A program made the translations under genes and the position numbers. Shown one piece after another: positions 1-6,893 of a stretch of 64,000 nt of DNA. The stretch is taken from NCBI RefSeq assembly GCF_947632075.1, contig NZ_CANRNX010000001.1, forward strand, positions 1 to 64,000, written 5' to 3'. The notes under the pieces are model-generated. The model made no database searches, was not told the DNA's origin, and was given only the letters and a program-made list of their open reading frames with translations. Every line of letters begins with the position of its first letter. Positions within the stretch are counted from its first letter, which is position 1. Source of the DNA: an uncultured Flavobacterium sp. (lineage in GTDB: Bacteria > Bacteroidota > Bacteroidia > Flavobacteriales > Flavobacteriaceae).

Positions 1-361
1 GAGAGTGCTTTATAAACTTCGAAACCGTAGTTTCATAATCTTTAAAAGTACTTTCTCTAACGGACCCTCGCTTCTTTTCTAAAGCAAAATTTAAAGATTC
101 CGAAAGTGAATTGTATTTAACTTCACTAACATCGTCTTCTTCATTAACCGTAGGGTTCCAACCTTGAAGTAGTTTTCGTTCAATTTCTGAACGATAGATT
201 TCAAATTGTTGGGCTCTTTCTTTTAGATTTCTAATTCTGTTTAAGTCAAAAGTAAGCCTAAAGCGAACTTTGTCATAATTGAATTCAATAAAAGAACGAG
301 AGCCACTTTGTTTTACAACTGGTGTTGTAAAAATACATTTAGTAATTTTTAACTTTTTCAT
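1..361 (-). CDS. Tyrosine recombinase (integrase), N-terminal part, cut by window edge
   Basis: An open frame starts at ATG 361 and runs off the left edge, giving 120 residues without a stop. The first 25 or so residues form a beta-rich start, followed by a helical stretch with the motif EIERKLLQGWNP around residues 57-68. This resembles the arm-type DNA-binding plus core-binding N-terminus of Bacteroidota phage-type integrases. The segment from about residue 85 (SLSESLNFALEKKRG, then STFKDYETTVSKF) fits the SAM-like core-binding domain. The catalytic R-H-R-Y domain would lie outside the window and cannot be checked. The gene begins 129 bases from the 3' end of ssrA, a classic integration target, which supports the call. 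It could be intact or a remnant. Confidence 0.8.
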   Translation of the reverse strand, partial: MKKLKITKCIFTTPVVKQSGSRSFIEFNYDKVRFRLTFDLNRIRNLKERAQQFEIYRSEIERKLLQGWNPTVNEEDDVSEVKYNSLSESLNFALEKKRGSVRESTFKDYETTVSKFIKHS

Positions 362-423
362 TATTTGTTCCTTTTACAGAACAGCTAATAAACTATTGAA
401 AGGGCATTCTAAGTTTATTTAAG

Positions 424-442
424 TGGCACACATTTGGCACAC
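424..442. repeat. Two TGGCACAC direct repeats, candidate arm-type integrase sites
   Basis: TGGCACAC occurs at 424-431 and again at 435-442, an exact repeat with an 11-base period, about one helical turn. It sits between the integrase start and the tmRNA 3' end. Evenly phased short repeats at this position suit arm-type sites bound by the integrase N-terminal domain or by an excisionase. The binding role is inference. Confidence 0.5.
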
Positions 443-461
443 TTTTTCGTTAAAAAAGCAC

Positions 462-484
462 AAAACACTGAAAATCAGTGTTTT
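462..484 (-). terminator. Terminator of tmRNA
   Basis: A perfect 10-bp inverted repeat (AAAACACTGA / TCAGTGTTTT) with a 3-base loop begins 6 bases beyond the tmRNA 3' end. On the minus strand the right arm ends in TTTT. It lies on the integrase side of the acceptor end, so in an integrated state it may be supplied by the element or by a duplicated core. Confidence 0.7.
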
Positions 485-489
485 ATTAG

Positions 490-887
490 TGGAGCCGCAG
501 GGAATCGAACCCTGGTCCAAACAAGCAATCAAAGAGCTTTCTACACGCTTAGTTTTTGATTGAATTTTCGTTAAAAAGCAAGGCCAAAAACAGCCACTTT
601 TTACTTAACCTCTAAGAGTTTCAAACAATATCCGAGGTACTAATTGTTCTAGGTTTACTTTTACGGTTCCCCTTAACAAAACGCCATAAACCAAGGCTTT
701 TTTAGGAGAATTCAGCTTTCCTATCTAATAGGAACTGGGCGTATCTTACTATAATTCAGATTAAGCAGCTAAAGCGTAGTTTTCTTCGCCGTGTAAAAAA
801 GTTTGAAACATGATATTAACGAGCTATATTCCAGCGCTCGACGTGCTTACTATTCAATTCCACTCGCTGTCAAAACCGATCGGCCCC
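490..887 (-). ncRNA. ssrA: tmRNA (transfer-messenger RNA)
   Basis: This RNA rescues stalled ribosomes by acting first as tRNA-Ala and then as a short mRNA. On the minus strand the 5' end at 887 reads GGGGCCG. It pairs over 7 bp (one G-U) with CGGCTCC at the 3' end (497-491), followed by discriminator A at 490. CCA is not encoded, since the next bases are CTA. The T-arm GGTTCGATTCC lies just inside the 3' end and the tRNA-like 5' part contains GGTTTTGACAGCG. The tag frame lies in the middle. The length of about 398 nt is typical. The gene ends beside an integrase, a common arrangement for this locus. Confidence 0.95.
761..790 (-). other. tmRNA proteolysis-tag reading frame
   Basis: From resume codon GGC at 790-788 the frame reads GEENYALAA and then TAA at 763-761. 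With the charged alanine the tag added to stalled proteins would be AGEENYALAA. The ending ALAA is the usual ClpXP/ClpAP degradation signal of bacterial tmRNA tags. Confidence 0.92.
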
Positions 888-900
888 GAAAAGTAGTTGG

Positions 901-934
901 CAAATATAAAAAATAAGTTTGTTATAAATAACAA
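901..934 (-). promoter_or_regulatory. Promoter of ssrA, flavobacterial type
   Basis: On the minus strand TATATTTG (908-901) matches the TAnnTTTG -7 element. A TTG (934-932) lies 23 bases upstream, within the 17-23 spacing known for Flavobacterium promoters. Transcription would start a few bases before position 887, leaving a short leader for 5' processing. Confidence 0.65.
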
Positions 935-960
935 AATCCCGCATTATTACGGGATTTTTT
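933..960. terminator. Bidirectional hairpin upstream of ssrA
   Basis: AAAATCCCG and CGGGATTTT form a 9-bp stem around an 8-base loop, with T-rich ends on both strands. It most likely stops leftward transcription from menC, about 270 bases away, before it enters ssrA. It overlaps the -33 region of the ssrA promoter. Confidence 0.6.
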
Positions 961-1229
961 ATCCATTATCTACTAAATTTTTATAGCAATACATTAAGTG
1001 GTTGATAATGAAACATTAAAACTATAAATAAGATTCTGTAATAATCAACAAACAACAAAAATATGATCTAAAATAACTATTAAAAGATCTAAAATTATTA
1101 CTCTCTACTTATTTGAGTTTTATTTATAAATAAAATTATAAATAATCCTATTTTAAAACAAAACTTTTTTAACATTTATCAAAAGTAATTATTTTTACAA
1201 AACAACCAAAATTAAATCTACATAAAACG
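961..1229. other. AT-rich intergenic stretch without recognisable gene
   Basis: Both strands lack an open frame with a start and a plausible length. The stretch is extremely AT-rich and holds only short imperfect repeats, such as two copies of GATCTAAAAT about 20 bases apart (from 1066 and 1087). No tRNA or conserved RNA structure was seen. With 888-960 it forms the only gap over 300 bases in the window. Confidence 0.6.
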
Positions 1230-2288
1230 TTAAAATTTAATTAAAAACAATAAATTATCTTGCCATTTTGATTTTTCGTTATACCAAAGCTTGCCCTTCC
1301 TAACTTCTAATGGTGAATTTACATTATTGATAAATAACGCTCCAGTTCCTAAGCCTTGAGGCATTTTAGAATTTAAAGTGAAGGTCCATTGCGCAATGGC
1401 ATTTAATCCAATATTACTCTCAAGAGCCGAAGTTATCCACCAACCAATATTTCGTTCTTCTGCCAAGCGAATCCATTCTCCTGAACCTTTAAAACCACCT
1501 ATCAAACTTGGCTTCAAAATGATGTATTGTGGCTTAATTTTATCTAATAGATTTTCTTTATCAAGCAAATTTACAACACCAATTAATTCTTCATCTAAAG
1601 CAATTGGTAAAGGTGTATTTTTACAAAGCTCTGACATACTGTCATATTGCTTTTGTTTAATAGGCTGCTCTATACTATGCAATTCTAATTCAGATAATTG
1701 ACACAATTTACTTAAAGCTTCAATTGAAGCAAATCCACCATTAGCATCAACGCGAATTTCAATAACTTCCTTAGGATATTTACTACGAATGTACTGAATT
1801 AAATCTAATTCTTCTTGAAAATTGATAGCTCCAATCTTCAATTTTATACAATTAAAACCGTTAGCTAATTTATCATCAATTTGTGATTTCATAAACTCTT
1901 TACTTCCCATCCAAACCAATCCATTGATAGGAATTGCAGCTTGTGACCTTGTAAATAAAGAAGGAAATAATATGAATGGATTATGACTCTCTAATGAAAG
2001 AAAAGCTTGCTCTACTCCAAACTGAATTGATGGCCATTCACGCAACATTTCCCAAAGTTCATCAACTTGTTTTCCTGCTTCAATCCAAGAGCAAACTTCT
2101 TGCATTTTGTCTGAATAATCCAAACGATCATCGTAAGACAATCCTCTAAAAATACAACATTCACCAATTCCTTTTTTACCGTCTTTTTCTAAAATTAAAA
2201 ACCAAGTTTCCTTTTCAGTCATTACTCCTCTTGAAGTCCCTGAAGCCTGTTTAAAATTTAAAATATATTTTTTAGCAGTTGCTTTCAT
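1230..2288 (-). CDS. menC: o-Succinylbenzoate synthase
   Basis: This enolase-superfamily enzyme dehydrates SHCHC to o-succinylbenzoate in menaquinone synthesis, in the cytoplasm. The frame has 352 residues, normal for the family. KLKIG near residue 150 supplies the catalytic lysine. Metal ligands lie in RVDANGG (about 180), SIEQP (about 207) and LDEEL (about 232), and the second catalytic lysine is in KPSLIGG (about 260). It lies in a leftward cluster with menA two genes upstream, which fits the pathway. A hairpin at 2306-2323 separates it from the preceding gene, so it may be transcribed partly by read-through. Confidence 0.9.
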   Translation of the reverse strand: MKATAKKYILNFKQASGTSRGVMTEKETWFLILEKDGKKGIGECCIFRGLSYDDRLDYSDKMQEVCSWIEAGKQVDELWEMLREWPSIQFGVEQAFLSLESHNPFILFPSLFTRSQAAIPINGLVWMGSKEFMKSQIDDKLANGFNCIKLKIGAINFQEELDLIQYIRSKYPKEVIEIRVDANGGFASIEALSKLCQLSELELHSIEQPIKQKQYDSMSELCKNTPLPIALDEELIGVVNLLDKENLLDKIKPQYIILKPSLIGGFKGSGEWIRLAEERNIGWWITSALESNIGLNAIAQWTFTLNSKMPQGLGTGALFINNVNSPLEVRKGKLWYNEKSKWQDNLLFLIKF

Positions 2289-2305
2289 AGTTTATTTCAT
2301 AAAAA

Positions 2306-2323
2306 AAGCTTCTTTCGAAGCTT
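2306..2323 (-). terminator. Hairpin between hydrolase gene and menC
   Basis: A stem AAGCTTC / GAAGCTT is closed on the minus strand by a GAAA tetraloop and followed by a run of seven T. It should end or reduce transcription after the 2328-3008 gene, just before the menC start. Confidence 0.65.
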
Positions 2324-2327
2324 AATA

Positions 2328-3008
2328 TTATACTGTTAATGACGAACCAATCTCTAATAAAATCAATTCTTTATTGTGATTTTCAAACCGTTCTTTTGAA
2401 GTTTCATGTTCAATTTTAATATATCCGAAGGTATCAAAATGATATCCTAAAACCTTCTTAACTTCTAAAAATTCTGCAGCAATAGCAGCATCTTCAACAT
2501 CCATTGTGAAATTACTTCCGATAGGTAAAACAGCCAAATCTAACTTGGTTCGCATAGGAATTAATTTCATATCTTGAGTTAAAGCCGTATCACCAGCGAT
2601 GTAAACATTTTTATTATCTGCATGAATTACGAAACCACCAGGCTGACCTCCGTAAGATCCATCTGGAAATGAAGATGAATGAACTGCATTTACATATTTA
2701 ACTATTCCGAAATCAAAATTCCAAGAACCTCCATGATTCATTGGGTGCGATTTAAATCCTTTAGCTTCGTAATATCCTGCAATTTCAGCATTAGAAACAA
2801 TAACAGCTTCTGGATTATTTTTAGCAATAGTTTCTACATCTAAAATATGATCGCCATGTGCATGAGTAATCAAAATATAATCTGCTTTTAAAGCATTTAC
2901 ATCAATGTGAGAAGCTAATTCATTTGCAGAAATAAACGGATCTACAATAATATTTTTTCCAGCAACTTCGATAGCTAAAGAAGCGTGTCCCAAATAAGTT
3001 ATTTTCAT
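2328..3008 (-). CDS. Metal-dependent hydrolase, UPF0173 / metallo-beta-lactamase fold
   Basis: This 226-residue protein opens with ITYLGHASLAIE and carries the metallo-beta-lactamase signature THAHGDHI near residues 48-55. Further likely metal ligands are in AGDTAL (about 139) and GYHFDTFG (about 190). The overall pattern is that of the UPF0173 (YtkL-like) family, whose substrate is not established. It begins 7 bases after the menA stop and so is cotranscribed with menA. There is no signal peptide, so a cytoplasmic location is expected. A role in menaquinone synthesis is only suggested by position. Confidence 0.85.
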   Translation of the reverse strand: MKITYLGHASLAIEVAGKNIIVDPFISANELASHIDVNALKADYILITHAHGDHILDVETIAKNNPEAVIVSNAEIAGYYEAKGFKSHPMNHGGSWNFDFGIVKYVNAVHSSSFPDGSYGGQPGGFVIHADNKNVYIAGDTALTQDMKLIPMRTKLDLAVLPIGSNFTMDVEDAAIAAEFLEVKKVLGYHFDTFGYIKIEHETSKERFENHNKELILLEIGSSLTV

Positions 3009-3015
3009 ATATTTT

Positions 3016-3921
3016 TTACATTAAGATTAAAGCTATTGATAAAAGTAAAGATATTAAAAAAGTGGTTAACGAAATGCGTTTTAATTCTGGATCTAAATTT
3101 CGTGGATTGGTAACCGTGTTTACAACTTTTAAATTCCTAAGCAAAGGAATAAATGCTAAAACAAAGGTAAATTGATACCATTTAAATCCTTTTTCCAAAG
3201 CAAAAGTATTCAATGCTACTACGGCAAGTAAAATCAAATAAAAATGATACATACGAGCTTTATTAAAACCTAACTTAACTACAATAGTGTTTTTTCCCAT
3301 GGCAGCATCGTTTTCAATATCGCGCATATTATTCATGTTTAAAACTGCCATACTTAATAAACCAATTGCGATTGCAGGAAGCAAAACTGTAAAATCAAAC
3401 GAATGTCCATACAAATAATAAGATCCTAACGTACTGACCAACCCGAAGAAAATAAACACAAAAACATCTCCTAAACCACGATAACCGTAAGCAGAACTTC
3501 CGACAGTGTATTTAATTGCCGCTCCAACACAAGCAACGGCTAAAACTAAATATGTTAAGGCTTGAATAAAATTTTCACTTCCGAAAGAAGCATAAATAAC
3601 TCCGACTGATGAAATCAAAGACAGAACAGAAGTTATAATGATTGCTTTTTTCATTTGAACTTGCGTAATTTCTCCACTTTGAATGGCACGCTTTGGTCCT
3701 ACTCTATTTTCGTTATCGGTACCTTTTACGGCATCGCCATAATCATTTGCGTAATTAGAAAGAACCTGGAAAAACAACGTAGTTAAAAAACATAACCCGA
3801 AAATTAACCAATAATTCCATTGATTATGGAACGGTTGATACGCACAAGCTGTTCCTACAAAAATTCCTGATATTGATAAAGGCAACGTTCGTAAACGTGC
3901 CGCTTTAATCCATTTTTTCAT
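3016..3921 (-). CDS. menA: 1,4-Dihydroxy-2-naphthoate polyprenyltransferase
   Basis: MenA attaches the polyprenyl chain to 1,4-dihydroxy-2-naphthoate, giving demethylmenaquinone, in the inner membrane. The 301-residue protein has about eight to nine hydrophobic helices. It shows the two aspartate-rich UbiA motifs: NDYGDAVKGTD near residue 60, which binds Mg-prenyl diphosphate, and DIENDAAMGKNT near residue 202. Its ATG follows the stop codon of the upstream alpha/beta hydrolase gene directly (TAAATG), so translation is probably coupled. The nearby menC strengthens MenA over other UbiA members. Confidence 0.92.
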   Translation of the reverse strand: MKKWIKAARLRTLPLSISGIFVGTACAYQPFHNQWNYWLIFGLCFLTTLFFQVLSNYANDYGDAVKGTDNENRVGPKRAIQSGEITQVQMKKAIIITSVLSLISSVGVIYASFGSENFIQALTYLVLAVACVGAAIKYTVGSSAYGYRGLGDVFVFIFFGLVSTLGSYYLYGHSFDFTVLLPAIAIGLLSMAVLNMNNMRDIENDAAMGKNTIVVKLGFNKARMYHFYLILLAVVALNTFALEKGFKWYQFTFVLAFIPLLRNLKVVNTVTNPRNLDPELKRISLTTFLISLLLSIALILM

Positions 3922-4692
3922 TTAAACTAAATGTTGTTTGATGAATGAAGTTATTTTTTTAAAAACTTCTTCTTTCTTTTCTTTATGTGCAGTATGTGCA
4001 GCATCTTTCACCCAATATTTTTCAACTCGTTTTACGACATCAAAAGCATCCATTTGAGCCGCTGATCCAAATTCATCAAACTCACCTTGGATTACCAATG
4101 TTGGAACTATAATTTTTGAAATAAAATGCTCAATATTCCACGTTTGATGTTCTTCTGCTAACCAAGTTTCTGTCCAAGCTAAATATAAATCCATCACTTT
4201 ATCACCATGATATTTTTCAAGAACTTTAGCAATTTGAGTAGTTTCTAAAGTTTTCTTTGCTTGTCGAACACCTTCTAAAGTTGCTTCTTCTATTAAAACA
4301 TGAACACCTTCAATAGTTAACGAATGAATTTTATTAGGAAACATACCAGCGTAAATAGTAGCTATACTTGCACCGTCTGAAAAGCCAAATAAATGCACAT
4401 TTTGTAATTCTAATTTTTGAATTAATTCGTCTAAAATTTCAGCTTCCTGCTCTAAATAATTGATTGGACGCGGAATGGTATAATTATCGGATTTTCCGTA
4501 ACCGCGGCGATCGTAACTAACTACAGTAACATTTAATTCTTGAGCTAACAAATCTAACCAATCACGCCAAAGTACTGTACAACCTAAAGAATCGTGTAAT
4601 AAAACTAAAGTATTTGTAGCGTTTTCAGGTGATATTTTTTTATAATATAAAGAACTATTTTGTATTAAAATATAGTTCTCTTCAATATGCAT
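3922..4692 (-). CDS. Alpha/beta hydrolase, possible MenH analogue
   Basis: The protein has an alpha/beta-hydrolase fold. The nucleophile serine lies in GFSDGA near residue 104, a catalytic acid is likely in GEFDEFG near 208, and the histidine lies in AAHTAHKE near 235. LLHDSLG provides the oxyanion-hole region. A frame can be extended to TTG 4701, but ATG 4692 is preferred because it overlaps the upstream stop by one base (TAATG). It sits directly before menA in a men cluster that otherwise shows no MenH, so it might release pyruvate from SEPHCHC. That assignment is inference; it could equally be an unrelated esterase. Confidence 0.75.
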   Translation of the reverse strand: MHIEENYILIQNSSLYYKKISPENATNTLVLLHDSLGCTVLWRDWLDLLAQELNVTVVSYDRRGYGKSDNYTIPRPINYLEQEAEILDELIQKLELQNVHLFGFSDGASIATIYAGMFPNKIHSLTIEGVHVLIEEATLEGVRQAKKTLETTQIAKVLEKYHGDKVMDLYLAWTETWLAEEHQTWNIEHFISKIIVPTLVIQGEFDEFGSAAQMDAFDVVKRVEKYWVKDAAHTAHKEKKEEVFKKITSFIKQHLV

Positions 4693-6212
4693 TACATCCA
4701 ATTTAAATTGCGTTTTTCTATGTTATATAACCAGTAATTCACTCGGTTTGTGATAATTTCTTCATCGGCAATTGAGAACGTTAAATATCCGCCTGCTGTA
4801 TAAACTACAACACTTCCTAAATTTAAATTCAAATGCCAAATACGTTGATACGTCATTATTTTCTGAATCTTATGCGGCTCAATAATGCTGTAAGTTACAT
4901 CCCAAAATCCACTTTTCTTTACAATGAAATTTTCTGTAAAATAGAAAAAAGCATTTTTATAAGTTATCCATTGATATAAAGCAGTTAAAATAAAAATTGG
5001 AAGCGCTAAATAGAGATAAATTTCTTCAAATTTAAACCAACTGATTCCGAAATAAACCAACGTAGGGAGAACACTAAACCAAATAAAATGAACCACAAAT
5101 TTACGAATACTTGGCTTGATTCCGTTTTCTAACTTGATTTCTTTTTTGAAAATTTGATGTATGATTTCATTCTTTTCTTTTTTGTTTACTCCAGGAACAT
5201 CAATTCCAATTCCTTTTTTAGAGGTATTGTTTTCAGAATCTGTTTGTAAGATTTTCATAATGGAAATATCCATTAACTTCTGAAAATAATTTTGTGTGTA
5301 TTTTAAAACCTGAACACGTTGCGCCTTAATAATAGTGTTTTTAGTATCTAAAAGACCATAAGAAATAAACAGTTTTTTATTAATTACATCAATTTTATAA
5401 TTGAAATATTTTAATAAAGTTCGAACCAAGTTAATGATTAAAACCAATAAAATTATTCCTACAAAAAATATTGGCAATAACATTATAGATAAATTTTCTT
5501 CGGCATAGGAACCTACTTCAGAAAAAACATCTATTTCATCTTCTTTATAAAAATCTTCAATCTTCTCAATTGCCTGAATTGATATAATAAAAAGCAACGA
5601 AAAGGTTTGTAAATAATTTCGTGTTACTCCAACTTTTACTAAGGTAGCTAATGAAATTTTTATAAAATTGGTTCTCTTTTTTTTCTGATGAGAAACTTCA
5701 GAAATCAAATCATTTTTAGATTGAACATCAATATTTTGACTACTTTCTCTTTCTAAAAGCTTCAATTTTAAAGCATGAGCAACAGCGCCAGAAACTGCAT
5801 AAATTTGACCTTCGGTTTTCGAAGAACCGGCCGTTTCAATTTCAACTGAATATAAATTTAATAATCGATGTAGGAAATTTTGATTTAAATTTACTTGTTG
5901 AATTTTATCAAATTTAATTACCGTTTTAGATTTATTAAGCCACCCTTTTTCGATTATAAATTCACTTGCTTTAGAATTTATATAAAATTTAAAAAACCAG
6001 AAATTCAAAAAACCTAAAACCAAAATAAGAATCAGAACAGTTGCAAAAATCAATCCGATTTTAATCGATTTATTATCGTCATGTTCTCTAAAAAACAAAA
6101 CCAACAATAACGGTAAAATCGATTTAATTAAGGCTTTTAGAACATTAAAAAAAATAATTACTAATCCTTTTTTTGATTGCCTTTGCGGAAAATTTAAATC
6201 AATTTGCTGCAT
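4692..6212 (-). CDS. PH-domain membrane protein, YdbT-like
   Basis: This 506-residue protein contains three bacterial PH (bPH2, formerly DUF304) domains, each following a pair of membrane helices. They lie around residues 80-150 (EKGWLNKSKTVIKFDKIQQV), 280-340 (SYGLLDTKNTIIKAQRVQVL) and 425-490 (KKSGFWDVTYSIIEPHKIQK). Six membrane segments are likely. The family usually occurs as a pair of a single-domain and a triple-domain protein, exactly as here, since the preceding gene has one domain and overlaps by 14 bases. Function is not established; B. subtilis relatives have been linked to resistance to antimicrobial compounds. Confidence 0.85.
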   Translation of the reverse strand: MQQIDLNFPQRQSKKGLVIIFFNVLKALIKSILPLLLVLFFREHDDNKSIKIGLIFATVLILILVLGFLNFWFFKFYINSKASEFIIEKGWLNKSKTVIKFDKIQQVNLNQNFLHRLLNLYSVEIETAGSSKTEGQIYAVSGAVAHALKLKLLERESSQNIDVQSKNDLISEVSHQKKKRTNFIKISLATLVKVGVTRNYLQTFSLLFIISIQAIEKIEDFYKEDEIDVFSEVGSYAEENLSIMLLPIFFVGIILLVLIINLVRTLLKYFNYKIDVINKKLFISYGLLDTKNTIIKAQRVQVLKYTQNYFQKLMDISIMKILQTDSENNTSKKGIGIDVPGVNKKEKNEIIHQIFKKEIKLENGIKPSIRKFVVHFIWFSVLPTLVYFGISWFKFEEIYLYLALPIFILTALYQWITYKNAFFYFTENFIVKKSGFWDVTYSIIEPHKIQKIMTYQRIWHLNLNLGSVVVYTAGGYLTFSIADEEIITNRVNYWLYNIEKRNLNWM

Positions 6213-6819
6213 TCTCTTCTGTTTTAGATTCGTTATTTTTTATTTCTGAATCAATTTCAGTAGTTGAAGTATTTCCTTGATTTAAAATTTCATCATTCAA
6301 ATCTGTATGAATAATTTTATTTAAAAGCATATTTTTAATTTGTTCGGCCTTTTCTAATTCTAAACCTGGAATTGCAACTTCATTATCTGCACTTGCTGCT
6401 GTAAAACATTCAATAGTTGCTAAACCTAAATAACGAGAAAACCATCCTTGCTTTAAAACCACATGCTGCAAACGATTATACGGAACAATCTCATAACTGA
6501 TTGATAAAATTCCAGATTTATAAATTAAATCTTGCTCACGAAAGGCAAAGCTTTTACGTTTGAATGCAATTAGTGAAATTATGTTATAAATAATTAATAA
6601 AATAAATGTGAATGATAAAATCAATCCTTTATAAAGCCAAGAAAGTGTTTCAAAAACAAATAGTAAAAGAGCAATTTCAATAGCCATAATAATAATTGTG
6701 GAAATAATTAAATTAAAAATGACTATTTTTTTATATCTCGAAGCAATTGGAGTTAATTGCGCTTCTTTATATTTTGGTAAGGAAGAAAAATCAATTGTTT
6801 GATTTGAAAATGTATCCAT
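6199..6819 (-). CDS. PH-domain membrane protein, YdbS-like
   Basis: The 206-residue protein has two adjacent membrane helices at about 30-75, then a single bPH2 domain at about 85-165 with the typical sequence YKSGILSISYEIVPYNRLQH. The last 35 residues are an acidic, Asn/Glu-rich tail of low complexity. Its stop lies 14 bases inside the following triple-domain partner, so the two are translated together and probably form one membrane complex. It starts this leftward unit, about 75 bases after the acs stop and its terminator. Confidence 0.83.
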   Translation of the reverse strand: MDTFSNQTIDFSSLPKYKEAQLTPIASRYKKIVIFNLIISTIIIMAIEIALLLFVFETLSWLYKGLILSFTFILLIIYNIISLIAFKRKSFAFREQDLIYKSGILSISYEIVPYNRLQHVVLKQGWFSRYLGLATIECFTAASADNEVAIPGLELEKAEQIKNMLLNKIIHTDLNDEILNQGNTSTTEIDSEIKNNESKTEENAAN

Positions 6820-6861
6820 GTTTAGTTTTTCTCAAAATTAATTAAATACCACATATAAAAC

Positions 6862-6889
6862 AAAAAATCCCAGCTTACACTGGGATTTT
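6862..6889 (-). terminator. Terminator of acs
   Basis: AAAATCCCAG and CTGGGATTTT form a 10-bp stem with a 6-base loop, ending 5 bases after the acs stop. A T-rich tail follows on the minus strand. Confidence 0.85.
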
Positions 6890-6893
6890 AATT

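Noticed and set aside
490..540. A tRNA-like T-arm and acceptor end that could be read as a tRNA gene
   Set aside because: The matching 5' acceptor half is almost 400 bases away and a degradation-tag frame lies between, so it is the 3' end of tmRNA.
961..1229. Possible regulatory RNA or decayed gene in the AT-rich gap
   Set aside because: Only short imperfect repeats were found, with no conserved structure, start codon with frame, or match to a known family by eye.
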